Origin: Streptomyces capillispiralis
Lineage (GTDB): Bacteria > Actinomycetota > Actinomycetes > Streptomycetales > Streptomycetaceae
Reading direction: 5' to 3'
Assembly (NCBI RefSeq): GCF_007829875.1
Contig: NZ_VIWV01000001.1
Location: 5,116,501 to 5,180,500, forward strand
DNA length: 64,000 nucleotides
Position numbers and translations under genes: made by a program. The notes under the pieces were generated by a model. The model worked only from the letters and a program-made list of their open reading frames with translations. It did not search any database and had not been told where the DNA came from. Within the stretch, counting starts at the first letter, position 1. Each line of letters starts with the position of its first letter. This document shows, piece after piece, positions 43,949 to 51,614 of this stretch.

Positions 43949-44478
43949 GCTGTGTCGACCTCCGCGGTCAGGTTGGTGAGCCGGGCCGCCGTGGTCGTCA
44001 TCCAACGGAGGTCGGCGTCCAGGTGATTGAGGGCGAAGTCCGCCGAGAGCACGGTCGCCAGGTCCGCGCCCCGCGCCGCCTTCACCGCGGTGAGCTCCCG
44101 CATCCGCTCCATGTGGGCGGTGCGCTGGGCGCGCAGGTAGGCGGCCGGGTCGCCGCCGGACAGGATCGACACCACGACCTTGGCGAAGATCTCGTTCGTC
44201 ACGAACGGCGCGGGCGGGGCGATCTCCCCGGCCCAGCGGGACAGTTCGGCCGTCCCGTCGTCCGTGGTGCGGTACGTCGTCCGCTCCGGGCCGCCGTCCG
44301 AGTCGGTGCCGTCGACCTCGGCCAGTCCGTCCCGGACCAGGCGTTGCAGGGTCGTGTAGACCTGCCCGTAGGCCAGCGGGCGGGCTTGCGGGAAGCGTTC
44401 GTCGTGGCGTCGCTTGAGGTCGTAGCCATGGCTCGGCCCCGAGGCGAGCAGGCCCAGCAGGATGTGGCGGGTGCTCAT
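43945..44478 (-). CDS. PadR-family repressor
   Basis: This 177-residue protein starts at ATG 44478. The N-terminal winged HTH has the PadR pattern (HILLGLLASGPSHGYDLKRR, then GQVYTTLQRLVRDGLAE), and a helical dimerisation domain (PadR_C-like, Glu/Arg-rich) follows. It is the first gene of a three-gene operon with the ABC exporter. An operator sits inside its own promoter, so it should repress the whole operon until a drug or toxic compound binds. Confidence 0.92.
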   Translation of the reverse strand: MSTRHILLGLLASGPSHGYDLKRRHDERFPQARPLAYGQVYTTLQRLVRDGLAEVDGTDSDGGPERTTYRTTDDGTAELSRWAGEIAPPAPFVTNEIFAKVVVSILSGGDPAAYLRAQRTAHMERMRELTAVKAARGADLATVLSADFALNHLDADLRWMTTTAARLTNLTAEVDTA

Positions 44479-44485
44479 GACCGTC

Positions 44486-44515
44486 ATTATGTACTGAGTA
44501 CATGTACTGAGTGAA
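44486..44515 (-). promoter_or_regulatory. padR operon promoter with embedded operator
   Basis: On the minus strand TTCACT (44510-44515) and CATAAT (44486-44491) form -35 and -10 with an 18-base spacer. The spacer holds ATGTACTGAGTACAT (44489-44503), of the PadR operator type ATGT-N7-ACAT, and an overlapping palindrome AGTACATGTACT. Binding would block RNA polymerase. The leader is very short or absent. Confidence 0.75.
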
Positions 44516-44617
44516 TAGTGGGGCGTCGAAAAGATCCACGGGCGCATGGGCGCACAGGCGTGCGGCGGGAGCCGCGGACGGTGACGGTGGCGGTGGCGGT
44601 GACGGGAAGGGCGCGGC

Positions 44618-47512
44618 TCAGTCGGCGACCGCGTACGCCTCCACCGACCACAGGGAGTAGCCGTACCGGGTGGCCCGCTTCTCTCCCCGGACGCGCAGGT
44701 GACGGACGTCGGGCTCGTCCATGCGGACGGTCTCCCGCCCGCCCTCGCTGTCCCGGACGGCCGCCGCGGTGCGCCAGGTGCGGCCGTCCGCCGAGACCTC
44801 CACGCGGTACGCCGACGGGTGCGCCTCCTGCCAGTGCAGCGCCACCTTCCCCAGCCGCACCGGCCGCTCCAGCTCGACCTGCCACCAGGCGTCGTCGTCG
44901 ACCGGGGACGACCAGCGCGTGGCCGGGTCGCCGTCGTTCGCCGCCGAGGCCGGGAAGTCGGGCGTCTCGTCGGCCGAGGAGCCCGCCCGGCCGCCGCGGG
45001 CCAGATCGGGGCCCCCGGTGCGCGGAACCGCGTGCACCGTCAGGGTGCGGGTCACCCCGCCGAAGCCGAGCCGGACGTCGTACGGCCCGGCCGGCGTGCC
45101 CGGCTCCACCGTCACCTCGACCGGCACCTCCACCGGCGTGCCGCGCGGCACGGCCAGCGCCTCCTTCGGCACCCGGACCTCCACGCCGCCCGGCGCCGTC
45201 ACGGTCAGCCTGCCGCGCGCCTCCTCGGGGCGCAGCGAGCCGAGGGTGACCGTCAGCCGCGTGGTCGCGCCGATGTCGGCGTCCGTGCGCTCCTCCGGCA
45301 GCTCCAGGGAGGCGGCGGGCGCGTCCGCGAACCACGGGACCAGGTGCCGCACCCGGGCGGGGTCGGCGCCGGTGACCCGGACGGCGTCGGCCGGGGCGCC
45401 GCCGGCCCGCAGCTCGGTGGCGCCCGACGCCGACAGCGCGCCGAGGCCGCGCCACCCCCGGTCCGCCGTGCGGACCTCCACGGTGCCCCGCGTGCCCGGA
45501 TCGGTGAGGACCGTCACGGCGTGCAGCGCGCGGGCGCGCGGGAGGTGGAGCGCGCGGTCCCCGGCCGGGCGTGCGGGCGGCTCGTGGCCGAGGCCCGCCC
45601 AGCTCTCGTACGCCTTCCGCGCCCGGCTCAGGAACGGGTCCAGCACGCCCTTGCCGACCGTCACCCGGGCGGACGCCAGTCGTTCCCGCTGCCCGCTCAG
45701 GCTCCGGTACGCCGTCCAGGCCGCGCCCGCGTCCCCGGCGTGCTGGGCGTCCAGCATGTCCAGGGCGGCCGTGCCGGCGTCGCCGTAGCGGGCCAGCCGT
45801 TCGCTCCAGGGGGCCACCTCGGCGGCGAGCGGGGTGCCCGACAGGCGCCCCGGCAGCTCGCGCAGGACCGTGAAGGCGGCGCGCAACCGCTGGGCCGCCG
45901 CGGCCGCGTCCTTGCTCCGGGGGGCCGCGCGCGTGCGCCAGAACTCCTCCAGCAGCGGACGCAGGTACGCCGACTCCTCGCCGCCCAGCACCGAGGACGC
46001 GTCGTTCCCGGCGAGCGCGGTCAGGGCCTCCAGTCGCCGGGCGTCACCCCCGGCGAGGTCGGCGATCGCGGCCCGCCAGGACTCCTGGGGGCGGTAGTCG
46101 CGCGGGTTCCAGGCGAAGTCGGCTGCGGTGAACAGGGGGATGCGGGACGCCTCCGGCTGCTCCATCGCGTTGGCGAGCAGCCCCGCCGAACCGGCGGCCA
46201 CGGCCGGCTCACGGCCCTGGTAGGGGCCGAGGAAGATCCGGCCGGGCGCGTAGTCGTTCACCGGGTAGTTGTCCATGGTCACCAGGGGATGCCCGAACAC
46301 CTGCCGCGCCTCGGCCAGTTCGCCTCCCGTGATGGTGCGTGGCACCACCCCGACCCCGGTCCACGCCACCTCCACACCCGGGTCCAGGGCCCGGGAGAGC
46401 GCCCGCCGGTACGCGGTCGAGCCGTCCTCGTAGTACTCGGTGGGCATCAGGGACAGGGCCGCCGCACCGGGGTGGCGCCCGGCCAGGTGGCGGGCGACCG
46501 CGTTGGCCACCCGCGCCTGGGCGCGGGCGGCGGCCCCGGGTCCCGATCCGAACCGGTCGGCGTCCGCCCCGCAGTGCCACTCGCTGTAGCTGACGTCCTG
46601 GAACTGGAGCTGGAAGGCGCGGAAGCCCAGCGCCCACATCGCGTCCAGCTTGCGGGTCAGCGCGCGCAGGTCGTCGTCCGAGGCGAAGCACATCGCCTGG
46701 CCGGGAGCCACCGCCCAGCCGAGGGTGACGTGGTGGTGCCGCGCCCGCTCGGCCAGCTCCCGGAACTCCGCCCGCCGCTCGGCCGGATACGGCTCCCGCC
46801 AGCGGGCCTGCCGGTGGAGGTCGTCGCCGGGCGCGTAGAGGTATCGGTTCTGCTTGGTGCGGCCCATGAAGTCCAGTTGAGCCAGCCGCTGTTCGTGGGT
46901 CCACGGGGTGCCGTAGAAGCCCTCGGTGATGCCGCGCACGGCGGTGCCGGGCCAGTCGCGTACGACGGCGGCGGCCAGGCGGCCGTCGGGGCGCAGGAGC
47001 TGCCGCAGCGTCTGCACGGCGTGGAACAGCCCGTCGCCGTCCGCGCCGGTGAGGGTGACGGCCTCCGCGCCGGTGGTCAGCGTGTAGCCGCCGGCCGGAA
47101 GGGCGCGCCGGGGGTCGCCGGAGGCGCGTTCAGCACCGACGCGCACTACGAGCGCCCCCTCGGGCACCTGTGCGCCGGGAGCGGTGAACCGGCGCGCCCC
47201 GGCCTCCCGCAGCAGCGCCCGGAGCGCGTCGAGGGTGGGGGCGTCGGCCGTCGCGTCGGCGATCAGCGCGACCTCGTCGGTCACCTCGACCGGGGCGCCG
47301 TTCGCGCGCAGGGAATGGGGGCGCGGCCACACGGACAGGTCCGCGGCCCCGGTGGTCTCGGGGGCGGTGGGCGCGGTCGTCCCCGGCGCTGTCGTCCCCG
47401 GCGCGGGCGGCGCCGCCACGGCGGCGGGCGCGGCGCCGAAGGCCCCCGCGAGGACCGCGAACGCGAGGGCCGCCCTTCCGGCGGCCGCCGTCCTGCCACC
47501 CCGCAGCTGCAC
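44618..47512 (-). CDS. Secreted GH84 beta-N-acetylglucosaminidase with CBM32
   Basis: This 964-residue protein starts at GTG 47512, chosen because AGGAGG lies four bases upstream and a standard signal peptide follows (AALAFAVLAGAFGAAPAAVAA). ATG 47560 would place a charged stretch before the signal. A GH84 N-domain (about 50-170) precedes the catalytic barrel with GITEGFYGTPW and FQLQFQDVSYSEWHC (near 300). NEW3/NPCBM-like and F5/8-type (CBM32) domains follow at the C terminus, the latter about 830-964. It should remove GlcNAc from chitin, glycoproteins or hyaluronan outside the cell. The catalytic pair seen in NagJ as Asp-Asp reads Gln-Asp here. It stands alone. Confidence 0.88.
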   Translation of the reverse strand: MQLRGGRTAAAGRAALAFAVLAGAFGAAPAAVAAPPAPGTTAPGTTAPTAPETTGAADLSVWPRPHSLRANGAPVEVTDEVALIADATADAPTLDALRALLREAGARRFTAPGAQVPEGALVVRVGAERASGDPRRALPAGGYTLTTGAEAVTLTGADGDGLFHAVQTLRQLLRPDGRLAAAVVRDWPGTAVRGITEGFYGTPWTHEQRLAQLDFMGRTKQNRYLYAPGDDLHRQARWREPYPAERRAEFRELAERARHHHVTLGWAVAPGQAMCFASDDDLRALTRKLDAMWALGFRAFQLQFQDVSYSEWHCGADADRFGSGPGAAARAQARVANAVARHLAGRHPGAAALSLMPTEYYEDGSTAYRRALSRALDPGVEVAWTGVGVVPRTITGGELAEARQVFGHPLVTMDNYPVNDYAPGRIFLGPYQGREPAVAAGSAGLLANAMEQPEASRIPLFTAADFAWNPRDYRPQESWRAAIADLAGGDARRLEALTALAGNDASSVLGGEESAYLRPLLEEFWRTRAAPRSKDAAAAAQRLRAAFTVLRELPGRLSGTPLAAEVAPWSERLARYGDAGTAALDMLDAQHAGDAGAAWTAYRSLSGQRERLASARVTVGKGVLDPFLSRARKAYESWAGLGHEPPARPAGDRALHLPRARALHAVTVLTDPGTRGTVEVRTADRGWRGLGALSASGATELRAGGAPADAVRVTGADPARVRHLVPWFADAPAASLELPEERTDADIGATTRLTVTLGSLRPEEARGRLTVTAPGGVEVRVPKEALAVPRGTPVEVPVEVTVEPGTPAGPYDVRLGFGGVTRTLTVHAVPRTGGPDLARGGRAGSSADETPDFPASAANDGDPATRWSSPVDDDAWWQVELERPVRLGKVALHWQEAHPSAYRVEVSADGRTWRTAAAVRDSEGGRETVRMDEPDVRHLRVRGEKRATRYGYSLWSVEAYAVAD

Positions 47513-47850
47513 CGGGCCTCCTGGTTGCTCGACGGGCCACCGCCCGGCGGCCGTGTCCATTCCGTTATCGAGAGGGCATGAGCCCACCACTTCTGCGGTG
47601 AACGTGTCAATGACGGTGGCCGTTGTGGCGTATTTGTCCCACTGTGGAGTGAGGGGAGGGGAAGAGAATGTGACCAAGAGCACGTTGCGCGGCTTTGTGC
47701 GTCTGCCCGCGCGCCCGCTGGGTAGGGCTGCGACATGAGCCGCACCCCGCTACCCGGCCCCTCCGGGCGGGGGAGCGGGACGACCCGCACGCCCACCCAC
47801 CCGCACGACCGACGCCCGGCCGCCAGGCCGTGCTCGACGAGGAGGCCACC
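47513..47850. other. Divergent promoter region GH84 / malQ operon
   Basis: TAGGGC at 47723-47728 is a plausible plus-strand -10. It ends six bases before ATG 47735, whose 78-codon frame is probably not real because it overlaps the better-coded gene at 47851. The resulting transcript would carry a leader of about 115 bases. The minus-strand promoter for GH84 must lie between 47560 and 47680, which is less GC-rich, but I cannot fix it. No DasR-type site is visible. Confidence 0.4.
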
Positions 47851-48126
47851 GTGGCTGCACCCGCATACGTTCCTTCCCCGCACCTGTCCAAACCCGCGGC
47901 GGACCCGTCCGCCGCCGACCCGCACCTGTGCGTCTTCAGCGCCGAGGGCCCCTGCGCCGAACTCCCGCTGACCAGCGAACCCCCGCTGCCCGACGCCGAA
48001 CCGCTCACCAGCGAACCGCCGCTCGCCGACGCCACCCCCCTGACCAGCGAGTCCGACGCCTTCCTGGACGCCTCCGACTCCTCCGGACTCGACGCCTTCC
48101 CGGCCCAGTACCGCCCGGAGGACTGA
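47851..48126 (+). CDS. Small acidic repeat protein upstream of malQ
   Basis: This 91-residue protein starts at GTG 47851 with GAGGAGG upstream. It is acidic and Pro-rich, with near-repeats LTSEPPLPDAE, LTSEPPLADAT and LTSESDAF (55-80). It has one Cys pair (CVFSAEGPC) and no membrane helix. The malQ start follows immediately with no gap, so the two are coupled. I do not recognise it. Codon bias (third base G/C) supports that it is expressed. Confidence 0.65.
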   Translation: MAAPAYVPSPHLSKPAADPSAADPHLCVFSAEGPCAELPLTSEPPLPDAEPLTSEPPLADATPLTSESDAFLDASDSSGLDAFPAQYRPED

Positions 48127-50337
48127 GTGACCGCGCCACGGCCGGCCGAGCCCCCTTCCGGGGAACTGTCCCGGCTCGCCGCCCTGCATGGCGTCGCCAC
48201 CTCCTACCACCCCTCCCCGGACCGCACGGTCACGGCCCCGGCCGCCGCCGTCGTCCGCGCGCTGGCCGCCCTGGGCGTGGACGCGGCCACCCCGGGGGCC
48301 GTCCGCGCCGCCCTCACCGCCCGCGAACGGCACCTCGCCGAGCGCCTGCTGCCCCCCACCGTCACCGTCACCGCCGGGGACACCCGCGTCCCCGCCCCGC
48401 TCACCGCACTCCCCGAGGGCACCCGGCTCGACATCCGCACCGAACAGGGCGAGACCCGCCCCTCCGCCGAGCACCTCCCGCCCGGCGTGCACCGGGTCAC
48501 CGCCACCGCCCCCGACGGCCGCACCGCGCACACCCACCTGATCGTCGCCCCGCCCCGGCTGCCCGCGCCCCCCGCCCGCACCCACGGCCTCCTCGTCCAG
48601 CTCTACTCCCTGCTCTCCCGCCGCTCCTGGGGCATGGGCGACCTCGCCGACCTCGGCGCACTCGCCGGCTGGGCCGGACGCACCCTCGGCGCCGGGTTCA
48701 TCCAGGTCAACCCCCTGCACGCGGCCGTCCCCGGCCCGCCGACCGACCCCTCCCCCTACCGCCCCTCCTCCCGCCGCTTCCCCGACCCCGTCCACCTGCG
48801 CGTCGAGGACGTCCCCGAGTTCGCCCACGTCGAGGACAGCGACCGCGTCCGCGACCTGCTGGAGCGCGCCGGCCGGCTGCGCGGGGCGGTGCTCGACGAG
48901 GGCGCGCTGATCGACCGGGACGCCGTCTGGGAGGCCAAGCGGGAGGCGCTGGAACTGGCGCACCGCGTCCCGCTCGGCCCCGGCCGCGGCGCCGCCTACC
49001 GCGACTTCCTCACCGCACAGGGCCGGGCCCTGGAGGACCACGCCACCTGGTACGCGCTCGCCGAGGTCCACGGACCCGACTGGCACCGGTGGCCCGCCGC
49101 GCTGCGCGATCCGCGCTCACCCGAGACCGCCCGCGCCCGGCGTGAACTGGCGGACCGCGTCGACTTCCACTCCCGGCTCGTCTGGCTCACCGACGCCCAG
49201 CTCACCGACGCCCAGCGCGCCGCGCGCGACGCCGGGATGCCGGTCGGGATCGTGCACGACCTCGCCGTCGGCGTCCACCCCGGCGGCGCCGACGCCTGGG
49301 CGCAGCAGGAGTACTTCGCGGCCGGCATGTCCGCCGGCGCGCCCCCGGACGCCTTCAACGCGCGCGGCCAGGACTGGGGCCTGCCGCCCTGGCGCCCCGA
49401 CCGCCTCGCCGACAGCGGATACGCCCCCTTCCGCGCCCTGCTCCGGGCCCTGTTCCGGTACGCCGGAGCCCTGCGCATCGACCACGTCATGGGCCTGTTC
49501 CGGCTCTGGTGGGTCCCCGAGGGCCACCCGCCCACCGAGGGCACCTACGTCCACTACGACGCCGAGGCCATGCTCGCCGTGCTCGTCCTGGAGGCCTCCC
49601 GCGCCGGGGCGGTCGTGATCGGCGAGGACCTGGGGACCGTCGAGCCCGGTGTGCGCGAGGCACTGCGCGAACGCGGCGTGTACGGCACCTCGGTGCTCTG
49701 GTTCGAACGGGACTGGGAGGGCGACCGCCGCCCGCTGCCGCCGGACCGCTGGCGCGCCGACTGCCTGGCCACCGCCACCACCCACGACCTGCCCCCCACC
49801 GCCGCCCGCCTCAGCGGCGAACACGTCGACCTGCGCGACCGCCTCGGCCTGCTCACCCGCCCCCTGGCCGAGGAGCGCGCGGAGGCCGCCGCCGACACCG
49901 CGGAGTGGCTGGACCTGCTGACCCAGCTCGGGCTGCTGGAGCGCCCCGGTGGCGGCACCTCGGGCGTCGACACTTCCGGTGACGGCACCTCGGGCGATGG
50001 CACTTCCGGTGACGGAACCTCCGGCGATGGCACTTCCGGTGACGGAACCTCCGGCGACGGCACTTCCGCGACCTTCGGCGACGGCACTGCCGAGGAGGAG
50101 GCCGCGATCCGGGCCGTGCACCGCTGTCTGCTGCGCACCCCCGCCCGCATGATCGGCGTCTGGCTCCCCGACGGCGTCGGCGACCGCCGCCCGCAGAACC
50201 TCCCCGGCACCTGGGACCAGTACCCGAACTGGCGCCTGCCGATCGCCGACGCGCGGGGCCGTCCGGTGACGCTGGAGGAACTGACGGCGTCACCGAGACT
50301 GCGGGCCCTGATGGACGTGTTCCGGGAGGACGCGTGA
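48127..50337 (+). CDS. malQ: 4-alpha-glucanotransferase (amylomaltase)
   Basis: This 736-residue GH77 enzyme starts at GTG 48127. Family motifs are WGMGDLADLG (near 168), GIVHDLAVGVHPGGAD (near 376), the nucleophile region IDHVMGLFRLWWVP (about 452), VVIGEDLGTVEPGV (acid/base Glu, about 500) and TTHDLPPT. It transfers glucan chains in maltodextrin and glycogen metabolism in the cytosol. Residues 610-654 are an insertion of ten or so SGDGT/SGVDT units encoded by a minisatellite. It falls in a late helical segment and may be tolerated as a flexible loop. Most homologues I recall lack it. Confidence 0.93.
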   Translation: MTAPRPAEPPSGELSRLAALHGVATSYHPSPDRTVTAPAAAVVRALAALGVDAATPGAVRAALTARERHLAERLLPPTVTVTAGDTRVPAPLTALPEGTRLDIRTEQGETRPSAEHLPPGVHRVTATAPDGRTAHTHLIVAPPRLPAPPARTHGLLVQLYSLLSRRSWGMGDLADLGALAGWAGRTLGAGFIQVNPLHAAVPGPPTDPSPYRPSSRRFPDPVHLRVEDVPEFAHVEDSDRVRDLLERAGRLRGAVLDEGALIDRDAVWEAKREALELAHRVPLGPGRGAAYRDFLTAQGRALEDHATWYALAEVHGPDWHRWPAALRDPRSPETARARRELADRVDFHSRLVWLTDAQLTDAQRAARDAGMPVGIVHDLAVGVHPGGADAWAQQEYFAAGMSAGAPPDAFNARGQDWGLPPWRPDRLADSGYAPFRALLRALFRYAGALRIDHVMGLFRLWWVPEGHPPTEGTYVHYDAEAMLAVLVLEASRAGAVVIGEDLGTVEPGVREALRERGVYGTSVLWFERDWEGDRRPLPPDRWRADCLATATTHDLPPTAARLSGEHVDLRDRLGLLTRPLAEERAEAAADTAEWLDLLTQLGLLERPGGGTSGVDTSGDGTSGDGTSGDGTSGDGTSGDGTSGDGTSATFGDGTAEEEAAIRAVHRCLLRTPARMIGVWLPDGVGDRRPQNLPGTWDQYPNWRLPIADARGRPVTLEELTASPRLRALMDVFREDA
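49954..50088 (+). repeat. In-frame minisatellite inside malQ
   Basis: A 15-bp unit, GGCACTTCCGGTGAC with alternations GGAACCTCCGGCGAT, is repeated nine times and encodes GTSGD. The copies differ mainly at wobble positions (30-bp higher-order unit). Length changes stay in frame. Confidence 0.85.
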
Positions 50338-50417
50338 CCGGGGCCGGGCTGCCGTGCCGCCGGGGGCGGTGGCGGCCCCTTGCGCACCCCGGGCGCGCGC
50401 GGCCCGACCGCGTTCGA

Positions 50418-50423
50418 TAGTTT
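50418..50423 (+). promoter_or_regulatory. -10 element, leaderless small membrane protein
   Basis: TAGTTT is followed by GGGGCAC and the GTG at 50431. No ribosome binding site is present. The seven-base gap fits leaderless transcription. Confidence 0.5.
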
Positions 50424-50430
50424 GGGGCAC

Positions 50431-50706
50431 GTGGACAAGAAGAACGCCCTGCGCGCCGGCGCCCTGGCAGCCGGTACGACGCTGATGATGCTGCTCATGT
50501 CGTCCCCCGCGCTCGCGCTCACCCGCGACGACGGCGACGACCCCGGCACGGGCCTGAGCGTCGTCGAGACGCTGGGCCTCTACGTCGTGGCCCCGATCGC
50601 GCTGTTCGCGGTCATCGCCGCCCTGGTGATGGTCGGCGACAAGTCGCACAAGAAGAAGGACACGACCAGCTCCAACATCAGCACCCAGGCCGAAGCCAAG
50701 GCCTGA
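50431..50706 (+). CDS. Small conserved membrane protein
   Basis: This 91-residue protein starts at GTG 50431. It has a signal-like N terminus (LRAGALAAGTTLMMLLMSSPALA), a short acidic loop with DDGDDP and one membrane helix (VVETLGLYVVAPIALFAVIAALVMV). The tail is Lys/Ser-rich (DKSHKKKDTT). Streptomyces commonly encode this protein beside malQ. The function is unknown; it is probably a small membrane component with a cytosolic basic tail. Confidence 0.82.
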   Translation: MDKKNALRAGALAAGTTLMMLLMSSPALALTRDDGDDPGTGLSVVETLGLYVVAPIALFAVIAALVMVGDKSHKKKDTTSSNISTQAEAKA

Positions 50707-50746
50707 TCCGGGGCGGGCCGCCCGCGAGCGGCCCCGCACACCTTCC

Positions 50747-50810
50747 CGAGGGCGCCGACCCCATCCGTCCGTACGCGCGAGCGCCGTACGTCACGGGGGC
50801 GGCGCCCTCG
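50747..50810. terminator. Nested inverted repeat after small membrane protein gene
   Basis: CGAGGGCGCCG (50747-50757) pairs with CGGCGCCCTCG (50800-50810). Inside it GTACG...CGTAC (50771-50789) pairs again. It lies between convergent genes and could terminate both transcripts. Confidence 0.55.
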
Positions 50811-50858
50811 GTGTGTTCACCGGGCGGGCGTACGGCCGGTGTGTTCACCGGGCGGGCG
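50810..50858. repeat. 21-bp direct repeat, 28-bp period
   Basis: GGTGTGTTCACCGGGCGGGC plus one more base occurs at 50810-50830 and again identically at 50838-50858. It lies between the hairpin and the tetR stop. Its role, if any, is unknown. Confidence 0.7.
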
Positions 50859-50879
50859 CGCGGCCGTCCCGGGCGGCGC

Positions 50880-51461
50880 TCACCCCGGGTACGGCGCCGT
50901 CAGATAGCGCTGGACGGTCGGCGCCAGCCACGCCACGGCCTCCTCGGTGTCCAGCTCCACGGCCGGCGGGAACCGCAGGACGTAGCGCGTGAGCGCCAGC
51001 CCGAGCAACTGCGACGAGACCAGCGCGGCGCGCGCGGGGACCTGCTCGGGGTCGGGGCAGAAGCGACGGGCGAGCGGGAGGACCTGCTCCCGGAAGACGC
51101 CCTGCATCCGTTCGGCCCCGGCCTCGTTGGTCGCGCCGACCCGCAGCAGGGCCGTGAGCACGTCGTTCTCCTCCCACTGGGCGAGGAAGTGGGTCACGAG
51201 CGCCCGGCCGACGTCTTCCCGGGCCAGTGACGCCGGGTCCGGCAGCATCAGGTCGATGGCGACGGCCGCCGCGAACAGCCCCTCCTTGTTGCCGTAATAG
51301 CGCATGACCATCGACGGATCGATGCCGGCGTCCTTGGCGATGGCGCGGATGGTGGCGCGCTCGTAGCCGTCGGCGGCGAAGCGTTCGCGGGCGGCCTCGA
51401 GGATCGCCGCGCGGGTGGCCTCGGAGCGGCGCCGGGGGGCGGGGGGCTTGCTCGATGTCAT
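50880..51461 (-). CDS. TetR-family repressor
   Basis: This 193-residue protein starts at ATG 51461. Its N-terminal HTH is of the TetR type: RAAILEAARERFAADGYERATIRAIAKDAG, then MVMRYYGNKEGLFAAA. A helical ligand domain of the TetR_C-like kind ends in DTEEAVAWLAPTVQRYL. It is transcribed away from an FAD monooxygenase over an operator array, so it should repress the monooxygenase and itself until an aromatic ligand binds. Confidence 0.92.
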   Translation of the reverse strand: MTSSKPPAPRRRSEATRAAILEAARERFAADGYERATIRAIAKDAGIDPSMVMRYYGNKEGLFAAAVAIDLMLPDPASLAREDVGRALVTHFLAQWEENDVLTALLRVGATNEAGAERMQGVFREQVLPLARRFCPDPEQVPARAALVSSQLLGLALTRYVLRFPPAVELDTEEAVAWLAPTVQRYLTAPYPG

Positions 51462-51599
51462 GCCAACAACCGTAGGCCAACGTCCGTGGGCCAACAAGTG
51501 TTGAGTGCTTGGGCCAACAAGTGTTGACGTCGCGGACCGGGCGGTCCTACGGTGGTCCACAGGTGTTGGCAAACAGGTGTTGGCAAACAATCGTTGGCA
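51462..51599. promoter_or_regulatory. TetR operator array
   Basis: Seven copies of GCCAAC(A)/TGTTGGC lie in 138 bases. They are two near-identical palindromes around CCAACAAGTGTTG (51490-51502 and 51513-51525) and two single half sites at 51462 and 51476. On the other side the direct series TGTTGGCAAAC occurs twice and then CGTTGGC at 51592. All lie between divergent start codons. Confidence 0.8.
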
Positions 51600-51614
51600 T
51601 CCAGGAGGCTCCCG

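Noticed and set aside
47735..47971. A 78-codon frame starting right after a TAGGGC -10
   Set aside because: Its promoter spacing is attractive, but the product is a Pro/Arg shadow overlapping the better-coded gene at 47851.
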